Shown here: positions 9,549-19,258 of the stretch, piece after piece
Layout: every line of letters starts with the position of its first letter
How positions within the stretch are numbered: position 1 is the stretch's first letter
NCBI GenBank assembly: GCA_039105265.1
Contig: JAPFFF010000013.1
Location: 2,790,001-2,854,000, forward strand
Direction: 5' to 3'
DNA from: Tritrichomonas musculus
Taxonomy: Eukaryota; Parabasalia; Tritrichomonadida; Tritrichomonadidae
Length of the DNA stretch: 64,000 bases
The notes under the pieces: generated by a model
Seen by the model: only the letters and a program-made list of their open reading frames with translations
Database searches by the model: none
What the model was told of the DNA's origin: nothing
Translations under genes and position numbers: made by a program

Positions 9549-10751
9549 ATGAATTCTACCGAGAATGATAAAATTATACGCGCAATTATAGAAAATGATC
9601 AAACAACGTTACATTCTATTGTTTCAAAAGGTGGATATTGTGATTCTATCTATGCTATTGATGTAAACCAGAGTCGTAATTCAAAGAATAACGATGGGCA
9701 TGATGAAAGAACAGACAATCTTATCAACGATAGAATATCACTACTTCATATCGCAGCTTACTATGACTCTCTTGAATGCTTTTGTTATCTTTCTGAAGTT
9801 AAAAAAATAAATATACGCATTCTTTCGTCAAGATCATTTATGCCTATTCATTACGCCTGTTACAACGGATCAAGGGAAGTCGCCACATATATTTTAGAAA
9901 AAGATAAAGAACAAGCCGATTTTTTTGGAACTAATGTTTTACTTTGCTTTTCTATCCAAGGTTGCAGTCCAGAAATCTTAGAACTACTTTTCCGCAAAGG
10001 AGCGATACTCAGAAAAGCTAAAAGCAAAATGGATGATCCGATAGAAAAAGGAATTTGTACAGACAATTACAAATGTTGCGAAATACTTATGAGATATGCC
10101 GAAGGATATTGCAATGATTTTACTCCCGCAATGACAGCAGCTAAGATGGTCAATCCCATGTTAGTCAAATACCTTGTTAAAAGTTCTGAAGATCTAGAAT
10201 TTTCAGATCGAGTCCAACAATCTGTTTTTACTTTAATATTTGAAATATCTAACGGCCAAGGTTTCAGAGAAATGATCGTTGATTGGCTAACAAAATATGA
10301 AGATTTAGTAATTGATCCCCCCGATAACATCCAGATGAATGGAGTTTGCCACTGGATTTGTAAAATGGCTGATATGGATATTGCAAAATTGATGTTAAGA
10401 ACAAAAAATATCTCAATTAATCGAGTTGGTGATGGGGATCATTTAGGTCCTTTTTATTTGGCCAACAAAAATAGCATAACTGATAAACAAATTATAGATA
10501 TTCTTGGCCTTTTGGTTTCAAATGGCTTTGACCTTAATTTTCAGCTGGAAACTCTTTTCATAGAACCTGTTTTGAAAACTTTTCTAAGAACAATTACGAT
10601 TAGATATCCAGTTATTGAATTTCTTGTTGCAAATGGAGCCAATCCAAACTTACCATGGACTCCAGACCGAAAAACTACAATCTTAGATCAAATAAAGAAG
10701 AGAAAAGAAGATAAGAAACTCATGACTATATTTGCAAAATATCTTGAGTAA
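9549..10751 (+). CDS. Ankyrin-repeat protein
   Basis: An ATG-started ORF of 400 residues with uninterrupted ankyrin repeats: SLLHIAAYYDSLECFCYL, MPIHYACYNGSREVATYIL and later VCHWICKMADMDIAKLML and VIEFLVANGANPNLP. The C-terminal half (CHWIC..., ILGLLVSNGFDLN...) aligns by eye with the last segment of the minus-strand locus at 13341. The two loci therefore share a C-terminal module. No stop-bearing linkers occur here. Ankyrin repeats form protein-binding surfaces; partner and location are unknown. A long T run follows the stop. Confidence 0.85.
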   Translation: MNSTENDKIIRAIIENDQTTLHSIVSKGGYCDSIYAIDVNQSRNSKNNDGHDERTDNLINDRISLLHIAAYYDSLECFCYLSEVKKINIRILSSRSFMPIHYACYNGSREVATYILEKDKEQADFFGTNVLLCFSIQGCSPEILELLFRKGAILRKAKSKMDDPIEKGICTDNYKCCEILMRYAEGYCNDFTPAMTAAKMVNPMLVKYLVKSSEDLEFSDRVQQSVFTLIFEISNGQGFREMIVDWLTKYEDLVIDPPDNIQMNGVCHWICKMADMDIAKLMLRTKNISINRVGDGDHLGPFYLANKNSITDKQIIDILGLLVSNGFDLNFQLETLFIEPVLKTFLRTITIRYPVIEFLVANGANPNLPWTPDRKTTILDQIKKRKEDKKLMTIFAKYLE

Positions 10752-11186
10752 TTTGATTATTTTTTTTTTTTTTTTTTTTTTTTTTTGTTAATTTCTGTAT
10801 TTTGATGGAATAGAGCATAAATGGTATTATCATTAAATTTAATTTATTTTTTAAATTTAATTTTTTATTTATATGAAATTATTTTGTTGTTTTGCAAAAA
10901 TGATTAAAAGTCCTATCTTTATGATTATTTCATAATTCATTTCAGAGAAAATGCAATATATTCAATTAATTTTTCTTTAAATTGTAATTTAAAACTTTTT
11001 AAAGATTTATCTTGTATAATTTATAGCCATTATATCAAATTAAACGAAATAAAATAAAATAAAAAATAATTTATTTACCATTGAAAAAATTGAATATACT
11101 TCTTTTTTTTGAATAAATAAAAAATGTGGATACAAAATATTGAGAGCTCTTTTTAAATATTTGTATAATTATATTTATTTTTCTCA
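10752..11186. other. Intergenic
   Basis: AT-rich spacer with a 22-base T run just after the upstream stop. No other structure seen. Confidence 0.5.
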
Positions 11187-12713
11187 ATGAGTATTGATCA
11201 TGCACTTCCAGCATCAGTTGGTGTTAACCCAGAATCACTGTTCAATATAGTTAATGTCTTAGATAAATGCTGTTGCCATTCGGTTATGTTTTTACGACAT
11301 GATAAAATAATCGGTCAAGGTTGGTGGAAACCATATAATCAAAATTATCCTCATGTTTTATTTTCACTTTCAAAAACATTTCTTTCAACGGCAGTCTGTT
11401 TTGCTGTTCAAGAAGGCCTCCTCTCATTTGATGACTATGTGGTTAAATATTTTCCAGAATATTTTCCTTCACCACCTTGTGAGAACATGCAAAAAGTTCA
11501 AATTAAACATTTATTAATGATGTCATATGGAAGAAAAGTAGAATTAGATCCTGATTATTACTATCTAAAAGATTGGCTCGAAGAAAATTTACATCCTTAC
11601 TTATACAGCGAACCAGGAACGCAATTCAGCTATGATAATCGTTGTCCGTTCATAATTTCAGTTATTTTACAAAAAGTTACTGGTAAAACCACATTAGATT
11701 ATCTTGAACCCAGACTTTTTGAGCCTTTGGGTATAGAAAAGCCTTTTTGGGAAGAAAAAAATGGCTATAATATTGGTAGAGGAGGACTTAATCTTAAAAC
11801 GGAAGATATAGCCAAATTCGGTCTCTTTTTACTCCATAAAGGAAACTACAATGGAAAACAACTTTTGAGAGCTAATTTGGTCGAAGAAATGACGAGCCAC
11901 CAAATTGACACAGTTGATTATCCCATTGATAAAAGACCTAATTATAATGCTGGATATGGTTATTTCGTGTGGATGTGCGTGCCTGAAGCTTCTTACAGAT
12001 GCGACGGGATGTGCGGCCAATATTTGTTCGTTATGCCCAAGCAAGACATGATTGTTGTGACAACGGCAGGCACGTTAACAGAAGCAGAGACAATGATGAA
12101 AGCATTGTTTGACAATTTGGTCGATAAACTTGATGGTTCGGCGGTTTTGTCAAATACAGAACTTTTGAATAAAAATCAAAAGTTGCTCGATTCAAAATTG
12201 AATAGTCTATCGGTCCCGTTCTTAAAATCATCATATCATGTTGGTCCTAACTTTTGTAACAGTGTCTCGAATTATTCTGGAGTCGTTTATGACGTTTGCC
12301 AGAACCGAACAAATATCGTCAGAATTTCTTTCATTTTTGGAGAAAAATCAGATGTACTTAAAATATGGGCTTTGGGAAATTCTGCTGAGCCTTCAAAGAA
12401 TCCTCCAAAAGAACCCGTTTTATTAACATTGAATGTTGGGCATGACGAATGGCTCGAAAATGATACTAATTTTGAAGTTGACAATTTTCATGCTCATTCA
12501 ACAATTCTGTTCAGCAATGTTGCATGCTCATCTAAATGGTTGAGTGAAAATGAATATGCCGTTAAGCTTGTCTATACACAGACACCTTATTCTGATACTC
12601 TTAGAATCAAATTTGTTCAAAATGGAATTATTGGTGAGTATTCGTGCTGCCCTTGTATGAAGAACAGAGGAACCTCTTTCCAAATAATGGGTATTAATGT
12701 AAATAGTAAATAA
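11187..12713 (+). CDS. Beta-lactamase-like serine hydrolase (clan SE, family S12 type)
   Basis: A 508-residue ORF with an ATG at 11187. The S12/class C fold motifs are in order: S-x-x-K at S60-L-S-K63 in FSLSKTF, Y-x-N at Y149-D-N151 in FSYDNRCPF, and the ERLFxPLGI-like block (EPRLFEPLGI). Then come GGLNLKTEDIAKFGLFLL and, near 273-280, DGMCGQYLF in place of the KTG/HxG strand. Residues beyond about 320 form an extra C-terminal region I do not recognise. Family members are bacterial penicillin-binding proteins, beta-lactamases and esterases. T. vaginalis has S12 peptidases thought to be of bacterial origin. No signal peptide is seen, so it is probably cytosolic; the substrate is unknown. Confidence 0.85.
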   Translation: MSIDHALPASVGVNPESLFNIVNVLDKCCCHSVMFLRHDKIIGQGWWKPYNQNYPHVLFSLSKTFLSTAVCFAVQEGLLSFDDYVVKYFPEYFPSPPCENMQKVQIKHLLMMSYGRKVELDPDYYYLKDWLEENLHPYLYSEPGTQFSYDNRCPFIISVILQKVTGKTTLDYLEPRLFEPLGIEKPFWEEKNGYNIGRGGLNLKTEDIAKFGLFLLHKGNYNGKQLLRANLVEEMTSHQIDTVDYPIDKRPNYNAGYGYFVWMCVPEASYRCDGMCGQYLFVMPKQDMIVVTTAGTLTEAETMMKALFDNLVDKLDGSAVLSNTELLNKNQKLLDSKLNSLSVPFLKSSYHVGPNFCNSVSNYSGVVYDVCQNRTNIVRISFIFGEKSDVLKIWALGNSAEPSKNPPKEPVLLTLNVGHDEWLENDTNFEVDNFHAHSTILFSNVACSSKWLSENEYAVKLVYTQTPYSDTLRIKFVQNGIIGEYSCCPCMKNRGTSFQIMGINVNSK

Positions 12714-13340
12714 TGAAAGATAATTATTTCTCTTATAATATTTTTTTTTTATGTAATAAAGAATATATATATATATATATTCATTTATGATTCAATAGGT
12801 TTATCCATCATCATAAAGTACTATGATAGTTGCATAAACTATTTCTTTTTCTGTTATCACAAACACAATATCTCTTTTTTGCATCATTATTCGTATTTTA
12901 AAAAATTAATAAATGTAAAATTTTGATTGAAAATAATACAAAATTAGAATTCATTAAAATAATAATACAAAGATTCAATTCCCAAATAAAACCTAAAAAG
13001 ATAAAACATGAGTAATTAGGTATTTTGCGTAAAGAGATGAAATAATGAAGAGAAAACTGTGTCATAAATTTTGTGAGAAATGTAAAAAAAATCAAAACAT
13101 TTTTATTTTTATATTGAAATCTTCTTTCTTATAACCAAAAAAAATATCTAAGCAAATTATAAATTTTAAATCCAAATATAAAATATTATAAGCCAATTAG
13201 CGTTTTTTAATATTTTTCTATACTATACAAATGGACAACCACTCATTCCCAAATAAATATAATGAAGAAAAAGAAAAAGAAAAAAGTATGTTATAAATTA
13301 AATATTTAATTTATTGCTTGTTTTTAAAAATGAGAATCAA
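12714..13340. other. Intergenic with a short AT microsatellite
   Basis: AT-rich convergent spacer with an (AT)n run near 12764-12780. No gene seen. Confidence 0.5.
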
Positions 13341-14141
13341 TTAAGTGTTATAATTATCAAAAAGCTGTTTGAGCTTTCTATTTGATTGCTTATTGATGTA
13401 TTCAATTATTGTCATGCCTCTATTTGGTATTTTTACATCAGTTCGGGCACCATGTCTTAAAAGCCATTCAATTAGTTTTAATCGAAGATTTATGGCAAAT
13501 AAATGTTCTGCTAGAACAGAATTAACTTCTTTTCCATTTTGATCAACACATTTAATATTGATGTCAAATCCACTTTGAACAAAAAGTTCAAATATTTTGA
13601 TGAGGTCAGTTTCAGATTTGGCCTCAGATAGATAATGTAATCCAGAACGCCCATTTTTATCCAGAAGATTGATATTTATTCCTCGGTTCAGTACAGATTC
13701 AACGATTTGAGGACTTTTTGTTCGGCAAATCCAATGAACTGCATAAGATCCATTAACTGGTGAATTAAGTTCTTCATCAGAAATGTGATCCAATAAAAAT
13801 TCAAGTATTCCATGACATGAATTACAAGCAAATTCCAAATCTTCTGCTTTGATTTTTTCTCCCATTTCATAAAAGAATTTAACGGCATCTATACTTTTAA
13901 ACACAATTGAATATAATAACGGTCTTTTATTTTTAATAGATTGATAAGGATATCCGTTCTTAATCAATAATTTGAGAACATCAATATTACTGGAAATAAT
14001 GGCCGCAGATACAAGGTTTTCTTCCATATTTTCAGGCGATTTTGGATCAATACCCATGTCCAAAAGTTTCTGGACAATTTTAACATTCCCACTAACAACT
14101 GATGATCGAAGTATTCTACTAATTATATTTAAAAGAAAAGA
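13341..14141 (-). CDS. Ankyrin locus, C-terminal segment (segment 6)
   Basis: Open from 14141 down to the stop at 13341. The first ATG is near 14057, but ankyrin sequence (ILRSSVVSGNVKIVQKLLDM) begins before it, so this is not a separate gene start. It contains ankyrin repeats (LVSAAIISSNIDVLKLLIKNG, AVHWICRTKSPQIVESVL, GLHYLSEAKSETDLIKIFEL) and ends LKQLFDNYNT. The end resembles the C-terminus of the plus-strand ankyrin gene at 9549. It lies in the same frame as the five upstream segments of this locus, separated by an AT-rich linker containing two in-frame stops. Confidence 0.75.
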   Translation of the reverse strand, partial: SFLLNIISRILRSSVVSGNVKIVQKLLDMGIDPKSPENMEENLVSAAIISSNIDVLKLLIKNGYPYQSIKNKRPLLYSIVFKSIDAVKFFYEMGEKIKAEDLEFACNSCHGILEFLLDHISDEELNSPVNGSYAVHWICRTKSPQIVESVLNRGININLLDKNGRSGLHYLSEAKSETDLIKIFELFVQSGFDINIKCVDQNGKEVNSVLAEHLFAINLRLKLIEWLLRHGARTDVKIPNRGMTIIEYINKQSNRKLKQLFDNYNT

Positions 14142-14153
14142 TTAAAATATTAT

Positions 14154-14390
14154 TTAAAATAAAAATAAAATACCTTTTTCATCTTCAATTACACTATTGA
14201 CTAAAGATCCATCTAATTGTAACAAGTAATCAAAAATTTCAAAACTTCCAGCTCGAGCAGCTAAAAAAATTGTAGGGATATACCGACCATAATCATATTC
14301 AGTTTGATAAATTGAATCTTTTTGATGTTCAACTAATAATTTACAAATTTGTAAGTTTCTTTTCTCAATTGCATAATGAAGTGGAGTTTT
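14154..14390 (-). CDS. Ankyrin locus, segment 5 (about two repeats)
   Basis: Reads KTPLHYAIEKRNLQICKLLV and then TIFLAARAGSFEIFDYLLQ. It ends ...EDEKGILFLF and a stop. The frame is the same as neighbouring segments. The segment starts directly at the T-P-L-H that opens an ankyrin repeat, and has no start codon of its own. Confidence 0.7.
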   Translation of the reverse strand, partial: KTPLHYAIEKRNLQICKLLVEHQKDSIYQTEYDYGRYIPTIFLAARAGSFEIFDYLLQLDGSLVNSVIEDEKGILFLF

Positions 14391-14504
14391 AATTAAAAAA
14401 ATATTATTGAAATTGATTAAAAATTTTAGATAGAAACTTTACTGAAATTATAATTGAACGCTGATATAATAAAAAATAAGTTTGTTATTTGATTTAAATA
14501 TAAT

Positions 14505-14609
14505 TTAAAAAATTTCTTTGATGTTGATATCAATATCATCTCTGCTCAATAGAAGCTTAACAATATCGATGTTTTCATTAATAACGGCTATATGCAATGC
14601 TGTTTCATT
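14505..14609 (-). CDS. Ankyrin locus, segment 4 (one repeat)
   Basis: A single ankyrin repeat, NETALHIAVINENIDIVKLL to DDIDINIKEIF, then a stop. In frame with segments 1-3 and 5-6. Flanked on both sides by AT-rich, stop-bearing linkers. Confidence 0.7.
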   Translation of the reverse strand, partial: NETALHIAVINENIDIVKLLLSRDDIDINIKEIF

Positions 14610-14786
14610 AAAATAGTTTCAAATTTCTTTATTTATAAAAAAAAAATCATACTTTATCATAAAAAATAAAAGATTTTGAAATTTCTGATAACACATAAAA
14701 ATTTGATAAAAAAAATATAGTTTAAAATGCAATCAAAATAATTGAAGATTAACAGAATTAAAAAAAAAAACAATTAAAATAATTTG

Positions 14787-14873
14787 CAAATTGATATTTA
14801 CATCCTGATCTTCAATCAATAAACGGCAAATATTTAAATTATTCATTTTAGCTGCAATATGTAATGGAGTCAT
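14787..14873 (-). CDS. Ankyrin locus, segment 3 (one repeat)
   Basis: A single ankyrin repeat, MTPLHIAAKMNNLNICRLLI to DQDVNINL. Its linker begins with a GT (GTAAATATC), but the trichomonad 5' splice consensus GTAYGT is absent. Same frame as the other segments. Confidence 0.7.
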
Positions 14874-14984
14874 TTGAAAATATTAAAATGTTATTTTATT
14901 AATTATAAAATAGATTAAAATTCGCCCATTAATTTTTTAAATAGAAATAATGCCATAAACATAGAAATAATAAATTGTATAACA

Positions 14985-15080
14985 AGTTGCATTTGGATCA
15001 ATATTTGGATATTCTAATAAAAGAGCAACAATTTCCTGTAAATTTTTTTCAACTGCATAACATAATAGTGTCGTATCAAA
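14985..15080 (-). CDS. Ankyrin locus, segment 2 (one repeat)
   Basis: A single ankyrin repeat, DTTLLCYAVEKNLQEIVALL to YPNIDPNAT. Same frame as segment 1, with several in-frame stops in the linker between them. Confidence 0.7.
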
Positions 15081-15131
15081 TTATTATAATGATAATTATA
15101 CCATGATGAAAGAAAATTGATTAAAATCTTA

Positions 15132-16259
15132 TTAATAAAAAGAAATGTATGAAATTCTAATTATCTTTTCATTTATATTAAGATTTCTATTGTACTCCAA
15201 CAGAACTTTGACAAACGAAAATAATTTGTATTTGCACAAGAATAAAATCAAATTTTTATCTTCTCTCTTGAAAAATGAGTCAATATCATCATAACACTTC
15301 ATTTCACTTAATATGTCATTTAAGAGAATGAAATTATAATTCTTTAAGCATTGTCTTGGAAGATTGATTTTACCATCATCTTGAAAATGATGTTCTTTAA
15401 AGAATTCCATTATTTGGATATGGTGACATTTGATCGATTCTAAAAGACATAAATCGGATGTTTTTTGATCGATTTTAACAACGTTTTGTAAAATAAAATC
15501 AACAAATTCATCATTATTCGAATGAATCGCATACAATAAAATAGATGGATCCATGGTAACTTTCATTGTCATCAAATATTTGAAAATGTTAGTTGAACCT
15601 TGAAATGCAGCATATTCAATCATTGTCACTTTTTTATTACTTAAAAATGAATTCGTTTCATAAATCGTTCCATCAATCTCATATGAAAGAGAAACATTAT
15701 TTTCGTTAATAAATATACTGAAATCTTTTACTGAATCTTGACGAATAATTTCACATAGCATGTCACTGTTATCACCACATTCGCGCTCTTCTTTCTTAAC
15801 AATACAAGATGGAGGGTTTTCCATTTCCAAAATGAATGATTCGAATTCTGGATAAAAGTATTGTAGCATATCTGTGCTTCGTCGTATATCTGCGAAAACT
15901 TGAGAGTTAGGTGTAAGTATCTTTTGATCAAAAAGGAAAAGAAGAATTCGCTTGCTCTTTTTGAAGGTTTGATAAATTTCTAAATCTGAATTGAATTTTT
16001 TGATATCAAGTTGCAAATATTTAATAATTTGTTCGATTTTGTTGATGAAATCGTCTGAAATTTTGTGATTAGCTGATATCGCAGAGAGAATATTAATAAA
16101 AATAAATAATTTTTCTTTGTTTTCTCTTATTTGTTCGTTGTCAAGATATTCCGTAACATTTTTAAAACAAGCATCTTTTGCTTCCAGAAAATCAAGTATA
16201 TTTTTTTGCATACATTTATTTTCTTCAACTAATTTCTTAATGGGTGTGAATGCATCCAT
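15132..16259 (-). CDS. Ankyrin locus, N-terminal DUF3447-family segment (segment 1)
   Basis: A true ATG at 16259 opens 375 residues with the full DUF3447-family order: a helical N-terminus, CGDNSDMLCEIIRQDSVKDF, VTMIEYAAFQGSTNIFKYL, LLYAIHSNNDEFVDFIL and IKCHHIQIMEFF. The last partial repeat is YKLFSFVKVLLEYNRNLNIN. It is paralogous to the gene at 7117; both stop just after the N-[IV]-N-E-x-I-I end of the same repeat. The stop is followed by further ankyrin repeats in the same frame down to 13341. The real product is therefore either this 375-residue protein or a protein of about 900 residues joined by splicing or readthrough. Confidence 0.8.
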   Translation of the reverse strand: MDAFTPIKKLVEENKCMQKNILDFLEAKDACFKNVTEYLDNEQIRENKEKLFIFINILSAISANHKISDDFINKIEQIIKYLQLDIKKFNSDLEIYQTFKKSKRILLFLFDQKILTPNSQVFADIRRSTDMLQYFYPEFESFILEMENPPSCIVKKEERECGDNSDMLCEIIRQDSVKDFSIFINENNVSLSYEIDGTIYETNSFLSNKKVTMIEYAAFQGSTNIFKYLMTMKVTMDPSILLYAIHSNNDEFVDFILQNVVKIDQKTSDLCLLESIKCHHIQIMEFFKEHHFQDDGKINLPRQCLKNYNFILLNDILSEMKCYDDIDSFFKREDKNLILFLCKYKLFSFVKVLLEYNRNLNINEKIIRISYISFY

Positions 16260-16690
16260 TAAAAATTTGAAATAATTAAACTCTTTATCTAACGTAATTT
16301 CAATAAGTATTCAAAATATTATATGGTTTACAAATATTAAAATTTAATATAAAATTAAAATTAATATAAAATTGAGTAACAGTACAGCATTCAATTTTGA
16401 GAATATTCTGAATATGAGATTACAATAAAACATTAAAAATGGAATAATAATAATAAAAAAATATTTTCAATGTTTATTATTATTATATATATTTTGTATA
16501 TTTAATATTATTATTTGTTTTTATATTAGTTCATATTTAAGTATATTTTTTAGTACGATATTAATAAAAAAATAATTGAATAAATAAAGAAAATAAAATT
16601 AACCCAAAGGCCAATTTTTTTCACTAAGTTATAACTTTTTTTAATAATTAGGTAAATTATTAAAATTAAGAATCCTCGCTACGCTGCAGT
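16260..16690. other. AT-rich intergenic
   Basis: Almost pure A/T spacer upstream of the ankyrin locus. No gene seen. Confidence 0.5.
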
Positions 16691-16865
16691 TTGTAGAATC
16701 AACGCATAATGGGGGCTAAGCCCCCATTCGTCCAATATTTTTGTGGAGCCTCAGCTCCGCAAAAATATTGGTCGCTCCCTATCGGGACAGGCCCCCCCCC
16801 CCCCCTAGCCCCCCGAGGGGGGAAGCCCTCCGGGTGTCAGCCCTTCGTTCGCTCGAGTTTTGGTT
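16690..16865. repeat. GC-rich hairpin island
   Basis: An abrupt GC-rich patch with three palindromes. The first is at 16708-16728 (stem AATGGGGGC, loop TAA). The second, at 16732-16771, has an 18-bp stem with one T-G pair and loop CTCA. The third is CCCCCC-GA-GGGGGG at 16809-16822. A run of 14 C lies at 16792-16805. No convincing ORF. It could be a fold-back element or imported DNA. Confidence 0.8.
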
Positions 16866-17021
16866 CCTTGTTGTGTTCTGTTGTTTGTTGCTAAATAAGA
16901 AAATTTATTGCTTAAAATAAATGGGACAAAAGTACAGTTCATAATAATATATATTCATAATTATTTAGTAAAATATATTCAAAATTCTGGTTTGACTTAT
17001 TCAATTGGTGATAATTATTTA

Positions 17022-17412
17022 GGCTTGTTAAGTCTCGATTTTCGATAACGATAATTGATCCATTTTTCTGATATCAATATCAAATCAAAAATTTTATCTC
17101 TGATATCAATAATGAATAAAAATAAAAGATCGATTATCAATATTGAAATTTTTTTAATGTTTAAAATTTTTGAAACTTTTTTAACTGATTACTTCACATA
17201 TCCGGTATAAAATTTAATAAAAGCTGATTCTTTTACATAATAAGTTGGAATATATTTATTTTATTCCATTAAAATACTATTTTTAATGGTTTTTTCAGGT
17301 ATAAATATCGATTAATCAAGATTCGATATCAAAAGCATATTTTTTCATATCACATTTCATATTTGATAATCGAATTCATCAATTAAAATTTCCAATCGAT
17401 AGCATTTTATAA
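17022..17412 (+). mobile_element. Diverged copy of the GACTTGTTATT MITE family
   Basis: Begins after TA with GGCTTGTTA and has the same interior word set as the copies at 23342 and 46574 (CGATAATTGA, TCATATCACATTTCATAT, ATCGATAG near the end). The right terminus has decayed. Confidence 0.5.
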
Positions 17413-17430
17413 TAAAAAACTATAAATTAA

Positions 17431-18020
17431 TTAAGTAATTGCCATTATGAAGATTGAAAAAAGAACATCGGCACTTTTTTCAATCTTCATGATGAACTCA
17501 TTAAGTAGCCTAAATAGTGTCTCTTTGTTGGAGATTTCAAACCGATTTGACCATTGTGTCAGAAAAGTTGTAATAATCTTTTCATCCGTTAAAGTGACAC
17601 CGTCATTCAATGAATATTGGTACAGAGAAATTGGTGAAATTTGTTAGGGATTCGTGATGACTTCAATGAAAAATACCAGATCAAATCTTCCTTCACGAAT
17701 GGAAAATATTTCAAAGGCTCAGAAAAATGATTGTGCATTGAGACAAACTAGAAAAAAACATTTTCATGTTGATGTTGTTCAAACCATAGAAATATTGTTC
17801 AATGTCATTGTCGTCAAATCCTATGTCAAAGATCAATTTTTTGGAGGTACTTCTCTTTGTCTTTGTTGTGGACAATCAAGTCTTTCTGTTCAAGTGTCAG
17901 TTCAACTCTTTGAGTGAGTTTTCCAATTGCTATGTAGAGAAGCTCCATTCCATGCTCAAAATGTTCATCAGTGGATGCAGCTTTATGAATCAATTCTAAA
18001 CAAGAGTCGCCAATTTCATT
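17431..18020 (-). pseudogene. Decayed gene, family not recognised
   Basis: On the minus strand, coding-like pieces appear in changing frames: GDSCLELIHKAASTDEHFEH and GFDDNDIEQYFYGLNNINMK, then EIFSIREGRFDLVFFIEVIT and last DEKIITTFLTQWSNRFEI through NKETLFRLLNEFIMKIEKSA to a stop at 17431. Composition and amphipathic helices look like real protein. At least three breaks interrupt it and no start is found. I do not recognise the family. Confidence 0.55.
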
Positions 18021-19245
18021 AAAATTTTATTTATCAAAATTTGACAGTCAAACTTACATAAATCATTCAAAATTCTCTTAGCATTTTTTTTTTCAATAGG
18101 ATCTTCATTTTGTTTTGCATTTTCAGAGGAATATGAGAACATAGGAAACTCTCATAATCTTTTGAAATTAATATATAATAAAGTATATCATATTATAAGA
18201 ATATTTTAATAGAAAACATTTTCCTAATTTTGCGTATATACTGAGATATGATCAAAGAAATTTGCCAAAATTGAGAGGAATTTCTATTCAAATGTAGTAT
18301 AATTTTGTAATTGATTTTTCTCGAAAATTTGGCGGACGATTTTTCTAAAAATTTAATATAATATATAATGCAATGTATACTACTATTTAAGATAAATGTA
18401 ATATACCGGTCATTTGTTGGCTCTGTCCTGGAATCGTTTTTTCCAAAAAAAATCGTAAAATCGGCTAAAAATAGTGTAAATCGCTTTATCTCGGGATATA
18501 TACTTATAATGCGCAATTTTTTTGCTTAATCGTGTTTTTAACATCATAATAAGACAAATAACCAATTTTTGGGTAAAAATATTGAATTTTGGCCGATATT
18601 GTTAGTAACGAGTTTTTTTGTATTTTTATCTTAATATAAAAAATCTCATTCTTCACGGATAGGAGTTTTTGGTTATTACTCTATATACAATAAACATACA
18701 ATCCTATAATTTTATAATCATATACAATACAGTAATGCAATTATTGTTATACTGATTATGTAGGTACAACTATTTTTTTTTCTGACATTTAATGCAAAAA
18801 TACAGAAATCAAATTTTTGAAATATATTTTATTAATAACTCGATGCAAAGCGAAGCTAATAAAAATATAACAATTGATATATATTAAGATGCTTGCAATA
18901 TATATTCTTATAATACCATAAATTTTGAAACATTTTTACATTTACGTCTGGAGAGTCGTTATGAAAATTACAACTTTTTGAAAGACTCTCTGCTGCGATT
19001 TCGCTTAAAATCTGAAATCATCAATAACTATCTATGGTGAGTATATATTATTAATTTCGAAGCATATCGACATATCTCGAGAGTTTCCTATGTTCTGAAT
19101 ATGAATAAAATAGAAATTGATATTTTCGATATTGGTGAAATAGAAGCTCATAAAAAGTTTTGTGGAAAATTTCTAAAATTTTTTAAAATTTTCCAAAAAT
19201 TTATTTTATTTGTTGTCTAATTTTTTGCAACATTATATTTTTAAT
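18021..19245. other. Intergenic
   Basis: AT-rich spacer. A 107-codon minus ORF at 18193-18516 is probably chance. A short inverted repeat, GAGAGTC/GACTCTC, sits near 18951-18985. Nothing else seen. Confidence 0.4.
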
Positions 19246-19250
19246 TCATT
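19246..19250 (+). promoter_or_regulatory. Initiator-like motif TCATT
   Basis: Matches the T. vaginalis Inr TCAYW, 13 bp before the ATG at 19259. Placement fits the known very short 5' UTRs. Confidence 0.4.
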
Positions 19251-19258
19251 ATTAAAAT

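Noticed and set aside
9951-10330. Minus-strand ORFs opposite the ankyrin gene
   Set aside because: Shadows of the plus-strand coding sequence.
13341-16259. Canonical trichomonad introns in the ankyrin linkers
   Set aside because: I looked for GTAYGT at linker starts and ACTAACACACAG-like ends on the minus strand and found neither.
16709-16894. Short ORF across the GC island
   Set aside because: It runs through hairpins and a poly-C tract; the composition follows the palindromes, not a protein.
18193-18516. 107-codon minus ORF
   Set aside because: No family features, no promoter or TAAA context, composition like random AT-rich sequence.
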